A stretch of DNA of 64,000 nt, taken from NCBI RefSeq assembly GCF_014653695.1, contig NZ_BNAR01000010.1:124001-188000 (forward strand), given 5' to 3'. Made by a program: the position numbers and the translations under genes. The notes beneath the pieces are model-generated. The model saw only the letters and a program-made list of their open reading frames with translations, made no database searches and was not told the DNA's origin. Positions 31,494-39,603 of this stretch are shown one piece after another; position 1 is the stretch's first letter; the number at the start of each line of letters is the position of its first letter. The stretch comes from Lentzea cavernae (GTDB lineage Bacteria > Actinomycetota > Actinomycetes > Mycobacteriales > Pseudonocardiaceae).

Positions 31494-32327
31494 ATGCCAA
31501 AGAGAGACTCCACGGTCCGAGGCCGCGAGTTCGGCGCGGGCATACGCGCGGCCATCGAAAGTGCAGGCCTCACCGGCCGAGGCGCATCACAACTCGCCGG
31601 GTGGGATCCTGCCAAGCTGTCCGACCTGATGAACGGCAAAGGCGGCATCAGCGAGCACGACCTCGTCCGGCTGCTGGGCGTGTGCCGCACCCCGATCGCC
31701 GAGTCGGACCACCTGCTGACGATGTTCCGCGAGGCGGACCGGTCCGGCTGGCTCCAGGTCCACGGCGAGAGGTCCCCCGGCTGGCCGCGCACCCTCGGCG
31801 AGAACGAGAAGGTCGCCACGGAGGTGATCTGCTGGAGCACGCATCTCATCCCCGGTCTGCTCCAACTCCCGGACTACCTGCGCGCGTTGATCGCAGGCAA
31901 TCCGAACTCACCCGCGAAGGAAGCCGACGAACGCGTCGCCACCCGGACCGCGCGCCAGCAACAGCTGATCAACCGCCGGTGCGCGATGACCTTCTTCATC
32001 CACGAACAGGCGCTGCGGCTTCCCATCGGCAGCCCTGAGGTGATGTCGGATCAGCTGGACCACTTGGTGACCATGAGCGTCCGCCCGTACATCACCTACC
32101 GAATCGTGCCCACGTCGATCGGCGCTCACGCGGGCACGGCAGGTTCCTTCACCTTCATGAAGTTCGACAAGTTGCCTTCCGTCGTCTTCATCGACGCCGA
32201 GAACCACGGCGTCTATCTCGACGACAAAGCCTCCATCGACGCCTACTCGCGCATCCTCAAGGCACTCGATCAGACCGCGCTGGGCGTGGAAGAATCGAAG
32301 GAGTTGATCGTCAGCATCATCTCCTGA
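31494..32327 (+). CDS. XRE-family regulator with DUF5753 domain
   Basis: 277-residue protein with an N-terminal helix-turn-helix (about 10-70, LTGRGASQLAGWDPAKLSDLM) followed by the DUF5753 effector domain from about 95 to the end (LIPGLLQLPDYLRALI and YRIVPTSIGAHAGTAGSFTF). Such regulators occur in dozens of copies in actinomycetes and nearly always beside a small DUF397 gene, as here (13 nt downstream). Some relatives act in differentiation or antibiotic control. The DNA target is unknown. Confidence 0.9.
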   Translation: MPKRDSTVRGREFGAGIRAAIESAGLTGRGASQLAGWDPAKLSDLMNGKGGISEHDLVRLLGVCRTPIAESDHLLTMFREADRSGWLQVHGERSPGWPRTLGENEKVATEVICWSTHLIPGLLQLPDYLRALIAGNPNSPAKEADERVATRTARQQQLINRRCAMTFFIHEQALRLPIGSPEVMSDQLDHLVTMSVRPYITYRIVPTSIGAHAGTAGSFTFMKFDKLPSVVFIDAENHGVYLDDKASIDAYSRILKALDQTALGVEESKELIVSIIS

Positions 32328-32340
32328 GGAGCCGATCGCG

Positions 32341-32511
32341 ATGACCGAATGGCGTAAGAGCAGCTACAGCCCCAACGGCACCGACTGCGTGGAGATCGGG
32401 CGCGGCGTCGGTGTGCGGGACAGCAAGGCTCCCGCCTCCCGCATCGCACTCGGAACAGCCGCCTGGTCCGCGTTCCTCGCCGCGACGAAGGCTGACAAAC
32501 TCGCCCGGTGA
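32341..32511 (+). CDS. DUF397 small protein
   Basis: 56 residues, starting MTEWRKSSYSPNGTDCVEIG and ending KADKLAR. The WRKSSYS...CVE pattern with a following RDSK is the hallmark of DUF397, the partner of XRE-DUF5753 regulators. In related systems the small protein modulates or antagonises the regulator. It starts 13 nt after the regulator's stop, behind a GAGGAG. Its stop overlaps the GTG start of the next gene (GTGA), which ties all three genes together. Confidence 0.9.
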   Translation: MTEWRKSSYSPNGTDCVEIGRGVGVRDSKAPASRIALGTAAWSAFLAATKADKLAR

Positions 32512-32993
32512 CCCGAACCTGGCCCGAGAAGCACGCCACCGACGAAGGCGTGCTCGCCTGGGAGTTCCTCGACTTCCTCCGCAAGACCGCCGTGCTGAAG
32601 GTCGACGGCCTGACCCGCGAGCAGGCCGCGACGGCCCCGATCGCGACGTCCCCGAAGCTGACGGCGCTCGGCGTGCTCAAGCACCTGACCGCCGTCGAGC
32701 GCTACTGGCTGGGCATCGCGGGCGCGGGTCTCGACCTGCCGTCGCTGTGGAAGGGCGACCCGGACCCGTCCTGGGACCTCGACGCCGACGACACCCCCGC
32801 ATCGCTCATCCAGGCCTATCGCGAGGAATGGGCGAACGCCGAGGCGCTGAAGAAGCTGGCCCCCGACGCGACTGCGGCGGACGGCGAGCGCACCGTGCGG
32901 TGGATCCTGGCCCACGTGGCGCAGGAGACCGCACGACACGTCGGCCACCTGGACCTGCTGCGCGAACTCGCCGACGGCCAGACCGGCGAGTGA
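32508..32993 (+). CDS. DinB/DUF664 family protein
   Basis: 161-residue predicted four-helix-bundle protein of the DinB superfamily, which includes thiol-dependent enzymes using mycothiol or bacillithiol. Candidate metal-ligand His residues occur in LKHLTAVERYWLG and in the C-terminal HVAQETARHVGHLDLLREL. Mycothiol-dependent activity is plausible in an actinomycete but not shown. The GTG start overlaps the DUF397 stop by 4 nt. The last codons approach the convergent LysR gene. Confidence 0.83.
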   Translation: MTRTWPEKHATDEGVLAWEFLDFLRKTAVLKVDGLTREQAATAPIATSPKLTALGVLKHLTAVERYWLGIAGAGLDLPSLWKGDPDPSWDLDADDTPASLIQAYREEWANAEALKKLAPDATAADGERTVRWILAHVAQETARHVGHLDLLRELADGQTGE

Positions 32994-33006
32994 CGACGGT
33001 CCTCCG

Positions 33007-33924
33007 TCACGGCTGGTTCGTGTAGCTGCCCACACCGCTGCGGCAGACGTCCTGGAGTGCGTTCACCGCGTCACGCAACAGCGGGTTGGTGTTCGCCGTG
33101 CGGTGGACGACGTGCACGTGTCTGCGCAACGGCTTGTGCCGCAACGGCATCGCGTGCGTGCCCGGCAGCTCCTTGTACCCGAGCGCGGGCACCAGTGCGA
33201 CACCGACGCCTGCCGCCACGAGCGACTGCACGACCTCGTAGTCGTTGCTCCGGAACGTGATCCTGGGAGCGAAACCCGCCGCCGCGCACAGCCGCGTGAG
33301 GCAGGTGGCACCGGAGGTCCCGTCACGCGACGCGATCCACCGTTCGTCCCGCAGGTCTTCGAGCCTGACGTTGTTCTTCGCGGCCTGGTGCCCGGCCGGC
33401 ACCATGACCAGGAGGGACTCGTCCAGCAACGGGAGCACGGTCAGCTCCCCCGGCCACGTGCGCGGAACGAGGTCGTACGCGTAGACCAGCGCGAGGTCGA
33501 GCTCGCCGGTCAGGACGAGCGGCAGCACGTCGTCCGGCTCCGCCTCGTCCAGGCGGAACTCGGCGCCCGGCAGCTCGGCCTGCAACGCCGCCAGCGCCCT
33601 GGGCACGATCCGCGAACTCGCCGTCGGGAACGTGCCGATCCGCAGGCGCCCGCGCAGACCCTGCACCATCGCCTTCACCTCGTGCTCGAACCCGTCGAGC
33701 GCGGCGAGCAGCTCACCGCCGCGGTCGGCGATGAGCAGTGCGGCGGCGGCCGGCCTGATCGAGTGCGCCTCGCGTTCGAAGAGCGGCACACCGACCGCAC
33801 GCTCGAACGCCGAGATCTGCTGCGACACGGCCGACGACGTGTAGCCGAGACGACGGGCGGCCTCAGCGAAGGAACCCGTCTTCACGACCTCGACGAGCGT
33901 GCGGAGATGGACCGGGTTGAGCAC
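33007..33924 (-). CDS. LysR-type transcriptional regulator
   Basis: 305 residues with a standard LysR layout. The N-terminal HTH reads GSFAEAARRLGYTSSAVSQQISAFERAVG, and the effector-binding domain occupies about 90-295 (RLRIGTFPTASSRIVPRAL). It is divergently oriented to the FAD-oxidoreductase genes, with a LysR-type box in the gap at 33950-33970. It is therefore a good candidate for the regulator of the catabolic genes to the right, probably responding to their substrate. Confidence 0.9.
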   Translation of the reverse strand: MLNPVHLRTLVEVVKTGSFAEAARRLGYTSSAVSQQISAFERAVGVPLFEREAHSIRPAAAALLIADRGGELLAALDGFEHEVKAMVQGLRGRLRIGTFPTASSRIVPRALAALQAELPGAEFRLDEAEPDDVLPLVLTGELDLALVYAYDLVPRTWPGELTVLPLLDESLLVMVPAGHQAAKNNVRLEDLRDERWIASRDGTSGATCLTRLCAAAGFAPRITFRSNDYEVVQSLVAAGVGVALVPALGYKELPGTHAMPLRHKPLRRHVHVVHRTANTNPLLRDAVNALQDVCRSGVGSYTNQP

Positions 33925-34004
33925 CAGGCCAGCTTATGCTCGGCTTCGCGAGGTTTCGTTCTGCGACCTCTGGCGCAACCACCACGCACCTACCAGGGTG
34001 GGAT
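33925..34004. promoter_or_regulatory. divergent promoter region with LysR box GAGGT-N11-ACCTC (33950-33970)
   Basis: Within this 80-nt gap, GAGGT at 33950-33954 and ACCTC at 33966-33970 form a 5-bp inverted repeat. The 11-nt spacing between T and A is the T-N11-A core bound by LysR proteins. Its position 26 nt upstream of the LysR start suits autoregulation and activation of the plus-strand genes. Confidence 0.55.
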
Positions 34005-34255
34005 GCATGGCCCACGTCTCCACGACCCGCCGGACACGTCCGGCGAGGCCGACGGGATCGACGTCCGGGGCCGAGGCGCACCTGCCGTTCGGCGGAGACG
34101 GCAGGAGCGGCAACGGCTCCCGGCAGCCGGGCGTGTCGGTGCTCGACCGCCCCGCCCTCCGGCAGTCCGCGAACTCGGACCGCGCGGGGGCACCGCGGAA
34201 AACGCGAATGGACACTCTCGAGATCGAGGCGGACCTTGACCACCGCCTCGCCTGA
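34005..34255 (+). CDS. possible small ORF of unknown function upstream of the FAD oxidoreductase
   Basis: An 83-codon frame with mostly G/C third bases begins at ATG 34005, after AGGGTGGG, and overlaps the next gene by 20 nt. The product is rich in Arg, Thr, Pro and Gly, has no recognisable domain and ends MDTLEIEADLDHRLA. It could be a leader-type coding sequence coupled to the oxidoreductase, a remnant, or non-coding. No homologue family comes to mind. Confidence 0.3.
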
Positions 34256-35396
34256 GCTGCCCGCTCGGGCGGAGGTGGTCGTCATCGGCGGCGGGGTGAT
34301 CGGCACATCCATCGCCTTTCACCTGGCCGAGGCAGGAGTCCGGGATGTCGTGGTCGTGGAGAGGGATGAACTGGGGTCCGGCTCCACCTGCAAAGCGGCG
34401 GGTGGAGTGCGCGCCCAGTTCTCCGACGAACTGAACATCAGGCTCGGAGCTCGATCCATCGAACTGTTCCAACGCTTTCCGCAGCGCCCTGGGCAGGAGA
34501 TCGATCTGCACCAGGTCGGCTATCTGTTCCTCCTCTCCTCTCGGGAACACGTCACGGCGTTCGAGCGCAACGTCGACCTCCAGAACTCCCTCGGCGTGCC
34601 CAGTCGAATGCTGACTGTCGAGGAAGCCCGGCGGATGTCGCCGTTGATCGAAACGGACGGCCTGCTCGCGGCGACCTTCTCCCCGGACGACGGGCACTGC
34701 ACGCCTGAATCCGTCGTCCTCGGTTATGCCACCGCGGCCCGCCGATCCGGTGCCCGTTTCTGCACCAGAACGACCGTGGAATCGATACTAGGGACGGGGT
34801 CCGACAGTTTTCGCGTCGAGACCAGCCGGGGGACCGTTGACGCCCGAAATCTGGTGTGCGCGGCGGGTGCGTGGTCGCGGCAGATCGGCGAGATGGTGGG
34901 CGTTGACCTGCCGGTTTCCCCGCTGCGACGGCAGATCATGTTCACCGAGCCCATGCCGGAGCTACACGATCGGGTGACCCCGTTCACCATCGACTTCGGC
35001 AGCACCTTCTACTTCCACCGCGAGGGGCCGGGACTGCTGTTCGGCATGTCCGACCCGGACGAGACGCCGGGCTTCAAGCTGGACGTGTCCGACGCGTGGC
35101 TCCCCCGCCTGACCGAGGCGATCGGGAGACGCGCGCCCAGGCTGCTGGACGTCGGCGTTCGCAACGGGTGGGCGGGGTTGTACGAGGTGACGCCCGACCA
35201 CAACGCGCTGATCGGCTCGGCGGGCCGGTTCTTCTACGCCACGGGGTTCTCCGGGCACGGTTTCCTGCAGGGTCCCGCGGTCGGCGAGGTCGTGCGCGAC
35301 CTCGTGCTCGGTCGCGAGCCCTTCGTCGACGTGTCCAGTTTGGACGCGTCGAGGTTCGCCGCCGACCAGGCACGGCCGGAACTCAACTGCGTGTGA
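34236..35396 (+). CDS. FAD-dependent amine/amino-acid oxidoreductase (DAO family, sarcosine oxidase-like)
   Basis: 386 residues of the DAO fold. The FAD-binding start is EVVVIGGGVIGTSIAFHLAEAG, followed by the DVVVVERDELGSGSTCKAAGGVR segment that contacts the flavin. The C-terminal YEVTPDHNALIG and FFYATGFSGHGFLQGP motifs are typical of sarcosine, proline or pipecolate oxidases and related subunits. TTG at 34236, preceded by GAGG at 6 nt, gives a normal N-terminus. It leads a plus-strand group with an amino-acid dehydrogenase and a glutaryl-CoA-type pathway, so an imino or amino acid substrate such as pipecolate is an attractive inference. Confidence 0.85.
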   Translation: MTTASPELPARAEVVVIGGGVIGTSIAFHLAEAGVRDVVVVERDELGSGSTCKAAGGVRAQFSDELNIRLGARSIELFQRFPQRPGQEIDLHQVGYLFLLSSREHVTAFERNVDLQNSLGVPSRMLTVEEARRMSPLIETDGLLAATFSPDDGHCTPESVVLGYATAARRSGARFCTRTTVESILGTGSDSFRVETSRGTVDARNLVCAAGAWSRQIGEMVGVDLPVSPLRRQIMFTEPMPELHDRVTPFTIDFGSTFYFHREGPGLLFGMSDPDETPGFKLDVSDAWLPRLTEAIGRRAPRLLDVGVRNGWAGLYEVTPDHNALIGSAGRFFYATGFSGHGFLQGPAVGEVVRDLVLGREPFVDVSSLDASRFAADQARPELNCV

Positions 35397-35404
35397 GGAA
35401 TGGG

Positions 35405-36523
35405 ATGGACGTTCTCGAGCTCATGGACGAGTGGGGGCCGGAGAAGGTCGTCTGCGTGTCCGACCGCCGCACCGGCATGAAGGGCGTGCTCGTCATCGAC
35501 AACACCGCGCGCGGCATGGGCAAGGGCGGCACGCGGATGAGCCCGCACGTGACGGTCGAGGAGATCGCGCGTCTCGCGCGCGTGATGACGTGGAAGTGGG
35601 CGGGGGCCGACCTGTTCTTCGGCGGTGCGAAGGCGGGGATCGCGTTCGATCCTTCCTCTCCCGGCAAGGAGGCGGCGCTGCGGTCGTTCGCGCGCAAGCT
35701 CTCCAACGAGGTGCCGCGCGAGTACGTGCTGGGGCTCGACATGGGCCTCACCGAACGGGACGCGGCGATCGTCCAGGACGAACTGTCGGACCGCGGCGCT
35801 ATGATGGGCGGACCGGCTCAACTCGGCGGTCTTCCGTACGACGAGCTGGGCGTCACCGGGTACGGCGTGGCCGAGGTGGCGGACGAGTTGGTGGAGCTGC
35901 GCGGCACACGCGTGGCGGTACAAGGCTTCGGCGCGGTCGGCGCCGCGGCGGTGAAGCGGTTCGCCGAGCTCGGCGCTGTCGTCGTCGCCGTGTCGTCGGT
36001 GCACGGCGCAGTGGTCGACTCCGGTGGCCTCGACGTCGCACGACTGCTCGCGTTGCGAAGCCAGTTCGGCGACCTCGCGGTGCGGGAGTACGGCGGCGTG
36101 CGTCCCCTCGGCGTGGAGCTGCGGGTGCCGTGCGACGTGCTGGTGCCGGCGGCGTTGCAGGACGTGATCGACGCGGACCTCGCGGGCGAGCTCGACACCA
36201 CCCTGGTGGTCGAGGGCGCGAACCTGCCGACTTCCGTTGCGGCGCAGGAGGTTCTCGCGCGGCGCGGGATCACGGTCGTGCCGGACTTCATCGCGAACGC
36301 CGGCGGCGTGGTCGCGGCGGCGTTCGGGATGGACGCGCGGTACTCGCCGTTCCCGGTGAACCCGGCGACGGTGCTGCAGGCCGTGTCGGAGAAGCTGCGG
36401 GCGAACGCCGCACACATCGTCGCCGAGGCCCGAAGTCGTGGCGTCACAACACATGTGGCGGCACGGGAGCTGGCGCAGGAACGCGTGCTGGCCGCGATGA
36501 AGCTGAAGGGCCGGGTCGCGTGA
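35405..36523 (+). CDS. Glu/Leu/Phe/Val dehydrogenase family enzyme
   Basis: 372-residue NAD(P)-dependent oxidative deaminase of amino acids. The N-terminal catalytic domain has GKGGTRMSPHVTVEEIARLA and the active-site Lys in LFFGGAKAGIAFD. The C-terminal Rossmann domain has VAVQGFGAVGAAAVKRF, and DFIANAGGVVAAAF closes the cleft. It starts 8 nt after the FAD oxidoreductase with GAGGA before the ATG, so the two form an operon. It converts an amino acid to its 2-oxo acid. In this context a six-carbon dicarboxylic substrate such as 2-aminoadipate is possible but unproven. Confidence 0.87.
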   Translation: MDVLELMDEWGPEKVVCVSDRRTGMKGVLVIDNTARGMGKGGTRMSPHVTVEEIARLARVMTWKWAGADLFFGGAKAGIAFDPSSPGKEAALRSFARKLSNEVPREYVLGLDMGLTERDAAIVQDELSDRGAMMGGPAQLGGLPYDELGVTGYGVAEVADELVELRGTRVAVQGFGAVGAAAVKRFAELGAVVVAVSSVHGAVVDSGGLDVARLLALRSQFGDLAVREYGGVRPLGVELRVPCDVLVPAALQDVIDADLAGELDTTLVVEGANLPTSVAAQEVLARRGITVVPDFIANAGGVVAAAFGMDARYSPFPVNPATVLQAVSEKLRANAAHIVAEARSRGVTTHVAARELAQERVLAAMKLKGRVA

Positions 36524-36547
36524 GGCCGCGGCGAGGTGTGGCGGCCA

Positions 36548-36655
36548 CGTGCCGCGTCCTTGCGGCGGTGTGTGAAGCGTGCGCGGAAACACGCGAGCCG
36601 GCCGGAAGGGTTGGCGGCCGTGGACCCGTGCCGCGTGCCGGCGTGCGCGGAAACA
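36548..36655 (+). repeat. imperfect direct repeat in the gap before the CoA-transferase gene
   Basis: CGTGCCGCGT occurs at 36548 and 36627, and GCGTGCGCGGAAACA at 36577 and 36641. The two elements are 29 nt apart in the first copy and 14 in the second. They fill most of the 175-nt gap (36524-36698), which otherwise shows no gene. They may be a regulatory array or a degraded duplication. Confidence 0.45.
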
Positions 36656-36698
36656 GGCGCGCCGGGCACACGATGTCGAAGCAGCAGAGGCGGTGCGC

Positions 36699-37784
36699 AT
36701 GAGTTCGCTCGAAGGCGTGGTGATCGCGGACTTCAGCCGGGTGCTGGCGGCGCCCTACGCGACGATGGTGCTGGGCGACCTCGGTGCCGAGGTCGTCAAG
36801 GTCGAGCAGCCCGGCAGGGGCGACGAGACCCGCACGTGGGGTCCGCCGCACTACGAGGACGAGGCGACGTATTTCCTGTCCGTCAACAGGAACAAGACGT
36901 CGGTGCAGATCGACCTGTCGACGGAGGCGGGCCGGGAGGAGGCGCGCGAACTGATCGCCCGGGCGGACGTCGTCGTCGAGAACTTCAAGCCCGGCACGAT
37001 GAAGAAGTTCGGGCTGGACTACGAGTCGTTGGGGCGTGACGACCTCGTCTACTGCTCGATCTCGGGGTTCGGTTCCGGCAAGGGCGCGGACCTGCCCGGC
37101 TACGACCTGCTCGTGCAGGCCGTGGGCGGGTTGATGAGCGTGACGGGGCCCGGTCCCTACGAGCCGGTGAAGACCGGTGTGGCGCTGGTCGACGTGCTGA
37201 CGGGGTTGCACGCGTGCGTCGGCATCCTGGCGGCGTTGCGGCACCGCGAGGCGACGGGGCTGGGGCAGCTCGTCGAGCTGGACCTGCTGACGGTGTTGCT
37301 GTCGAGCATGGTGAACCAGAGCGCGGGCTTCACGCTGGCCGGCTCGGTGCCGAAGCCGATGGGCAACCGGCACCCGTCGATCGCGCCGTACGAGGTGTTC
37401 CCGACGGCTGACCAGCCGATCGTGCTCGCGGTGGGCAACGACCGGCAGTTCCGCCGGTTGTGCTCGGTGCTGGACGTGCCGGAGCTCGCCACCGACGAGC
37501 GGTTCGTCACGAACTCCGTCCGGGTGGAGCACGTGGACGAGCTGTTCGAGGTGCTCTCGGCGCGGCTGCGGGCGCGTCCGGCGCAGCACTGGTTCGAGAC
37601 TCTGACACCCCTCGGCGTCCCGTGCGGTCCTGTCAACGATGTCGCGCGGGCGTTCGCGCTCGCCGAGTCGCTGGGCCTCGGCCCCACCGCGATGATCGGC
37701 GACATGACGCTCGTCGCGAACCCCATCCGCCTGTCGCGCACGCCGGTGACCTACCGGCTGCGCCCGCCGAAGCTGGAGCAGTGA
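36699..37784 (+). CDS. CaiB/BaiF family CoA-transferase (possible succinyl-CoA:glutarate CoA-transferase)
   Basis: 361-residue class III CoA-transferase. The family start is LEGVVIADFSRVLAAPYATMVLGDLGAEVVKVE, and GDETRTWGPP follows. VKTGVALVDVLTGLHA carries the conserved Asp that forms the acyl-anhydride intermediate. The gene ends 1 nt before a glutaryl-CoA dehydrogenase-like gene. That pairing makes glutarate activation to glutaryl-CoA the most likely role, as for the SUGCT type. AGAGG precedes the ATG by 8 nt. Confidence 0.88.
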   Translation: MSSLEGVVIADFSRVLAAPYATMVLGDLGAEVVKVEQPGRGDETRTWGPPHYEDEATYFLSVNRNKTSVQIDLSTEAGREEARELIARADVVVENFKPGTMKKFGLDYESLGRDDLVYCSISGFGSGKGADLPGYDLLVQAVGGLMSVTGPGPYEPVKTGVALVDVLTGLHACVGILAALRHREATGLGQLVELDLLTVLLSSMVNQSAGFTLAGSVPKPMGNRHPSIAPYEVFPTADQPIVLAVGNDRQFRRLCSVLDVPELATDERFVTNSVRVEHVDELFEVLSARLRARPAQHWFETLTPLGVPCGPVNDVARAFALAESLGLGPTAMIGDMTLVANPIRLSRTPVTYRLRPPKLEQ

Positions 37785-37785
37785 C

Positions 37786-38958
37786 GTGCAGGACCCGTTG
37801 GAGTTGCTGGACATCCCGTCGTTGCTGAGCGACGAGGAGCGTGCCATCCAGGCCACGGTCGCGGCCTACCTGACCGACCACGTCCGGCCGCACATCGCCT
37901 CCTGGTTCGAGGAGGGGATCCTGCCGCGGGAGCTGGCGCGGGAGCTGGCGCGGGAGCTCGGCAAGCTCGGCGTGCTCGGCATGCACCTGGAGGGGTACGG
38001 GTGCGCGGGCACGTCGGCGCTGGCGTACGGGCTCGCGTGCCTGGAGCTGGAGGCCGTGGACAGCGGCATCCGCAGCTTCGTGTCGGTGCAGGGGTCGCTG
38101 TCGATGTACTCGATCTGGAAGTACGGGTCGGAGGAGCAGAAGCAGGAGTGGCTGCCGCGGCTGGCCGCCGGTGAGGCGATCGGGTGCTTCGGGCTGACCG
38201 AGCCGGACTTCGGCTCGAACCCGTCCGGCATGCGCACACGAGCCGTGCGCGACGGTGCGGACTGGGTGCTCAACGGCACCAAGATGTGGATCACGAACGG
38301 CGGCCTCGCGGACGTGGCGACGGTGTGGGCCCGGACCGAGGAGGGAATTCGAGGATTCCTCGTTCCTCGCGGCACGCCGGGATTCTCGACTCAGGACGTC
38401 AAGCAGAAGCTGTCAATGCGAGCATCCGTCACTTCCGAGTTGGTCCTGCAGGACGTGCGGCTGCCGGAAAGCGCTCGGCTGCCGCTCGCGACTTCCTTGC
38501 GCGCGCCGCTCACGTGTTTGAGCGAGGCGCGGTTCGGGATCGTGTTCGGCGCTGTCGGGGCCGCCCGGGATTCGTTGCAGGCGGCGCTCGAGTACTCGGG
38601 CACGCGCATCCAGTTCGACAAGCCGATCGCCGCGTTCCAGCTCACCCAGCGCAAGCTCGCGAGCATGACGGTGCAGGTCAGCAACTCGATGCTGCTGGCG
38701 TTGCACCTCGCGCGACTTAAGGAGGCCGGCACGCTCAAGCCCGAGCAGATCAGCGTCGGCAAGTACAACAACGTCGAGTCGGCGATCGCGATCGCGCGGG
38801 AAAGCCGGACCATCCTCGGCGCGAACGGCATCTCTTTGGAGTACTCGCCCTTGCGTCACGCCAACAACCTGGAATCCGTGCTGACTTATGAGGGCACTTC
38901 CGACATCCACCTGCTATCCATCGGCCACGCGTTGACCGGAATCGCCTCATTTCGTTGA
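37786..38958 (+). CDS. gcdH: acyl-CoA dehydrogenase, glutaryl-CoA dehydrogenase-like
   Basis: 390-residue flavoprotein. The FAD/substrate region reads CFGLTEPDFGSNPSGM and MWITNGGLADVATVWA. The catalytic Glu lies in LTYEGTSDIHLLSIGHALTGIASF, a C-terminal signature typical of glutaryl-CoA dehydrogenases, as is KLSMRASVTSELVLQDV. It would oxidise and decarboxylate glutaryl-CoA to crotonyl-CoA and pass electrons to ETF. The GTG start lies 2 nt after the CoA-transferase stop. Substrate assignment is by similarity and context; another short acyl-CoA is possible. Confidence 0.83.
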   Translation: MQDPLELLDIPSLLSDEERAIQATVAAYLTDHVRPHIASWFEEGILPRELARELARELGKLGVLGMHLEGYGCAGTSALAYGLACLELEAVDSGIRSFVSVQGSLSMYSIWKYGSEEQKQEWLPRLAAGEAIGCFGLTEPDFGSNPSGMRTRAVRDGADWVLNGTKMWITNGGLADVATVWARTEEGIRGFLVPRGTPGFSTQDVKQKLSMRASVTSELVLQDVRLPESARLPLATSLRAPLTCLSEARFGIVFGAVGAARDSLQAALEYSGTRIQFDKPIAAFQLTQRKLASMTVQVSNSMLLALHLARLKEAGTLKPEQISVGKYNNVESAIAIARESRTILGANGISLEYSPLRHANNLESVLTYEGTSDIHLLSIGHALTGIASFR

Positions 38959-39009
38959 TCGTTCGCCCTATCCTGCACCTCGCACTGGGTTCGCGGGTGG
39001 GAGGACGTT

Positions 39010-39603
39010 CTGGCGGAGGAGACAAACAGCCGCAGTGACGCGCGTCGCAACCGCAAACGATTGCTGGACGCCGCGACGCACGTCCTGCGGGCTGAACCGG
39101 CAACGGCGACGATGCAGTCGATCGCGCGCAAGGCGGCGCTTTCACAGGCGACGGCGTATCGGCATTTTCCGTCCGTGGAAGCTCTCGTGGTGGCCTATCA
39201 CGTAGAGGTCATGACGTCGTTGGTCGAACACGGCGAACGATCTCGCAAGACCGGCAAGGAACTGTTCGAGCACCAAGCCGCGTGCTGGGTGAAGCTGCAG
39301 AAGGTGCACGGCCCGGTGATCGTGCGGTCCGGTTCGCAGCGCGGGTTCCTGGAGCGCCTGCGCGGCGCCGAGTCGATGGCGGCGCTGTCGGGCGACGCGT
39401 GGGACCCGGCGTTGAAGGGCGTGCTGGCAGTCCTGGGGCTGCCGGAATCCCTGCTGGACGTGGCGCGGTTCCTGCACAACGCGTTGTTCGACCCGCGGGA
39501 GATCCTCGACCTCACGAAAACCGCCGGACTACCTGACGATCAGGTGGTCCGGCGGCTCTCCGACGCGTTCTACGGCGCGCTCACGGGCTGGGCCTCGCGC
39601 TAG
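39010..39603 (+). CDS. TetR family transcriptional regulator (probable CTG start)
   Basis: About 197 residues. The HTH reads TMQSIARKAALSQATAYRHFPSVEALV, and the preceding helix RRNRKRLLDAATHVLRAEP is needed for a complete TetR domain. The only ATG/GTG/TTG in this frame after the upstream stop is TTG at 39061, which would cut into that helix. A CTG at 39010, 5 nt after GGGAGG, gives MAEETNSRSDARRNRKR, so a non-standard CTG start is most likely. It follows the gcdH-like gene by 51 nt and may control that pathway. Its stop overlaps the convergent cyclophilin gene. Confidence 0.78.
   Translation: MAEETNSRSDARRNRKRLLDAATHVLRAEPATATMQSIARKAALSQATAYRHFPSVEALVVAYHVEVMTSLVEHGERSRKTGKELFEHQAACWVKLQKVHGPVIVRSGSQRGFLERLRGAESMAALSGDAWDPALKGVLAVLGLPESLLDVARFLHNALFDPREILDLTKTAGLPDDQVVRRLSDAFYGALTGWASR

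Noticed and set aside
36548..36655. Direct repeats considered as a CRISPR array
   Set aside because: Only two copies, unequal spacing, no cas gene nearby.
36444..37856. 470-codon minus-strand frame opposite the CoA-transferase gene
   Set aside because: The plus strand encodes a complete CaiB/BaiF protein; the minus frame is Arg/His-rich low-complexity sequence.
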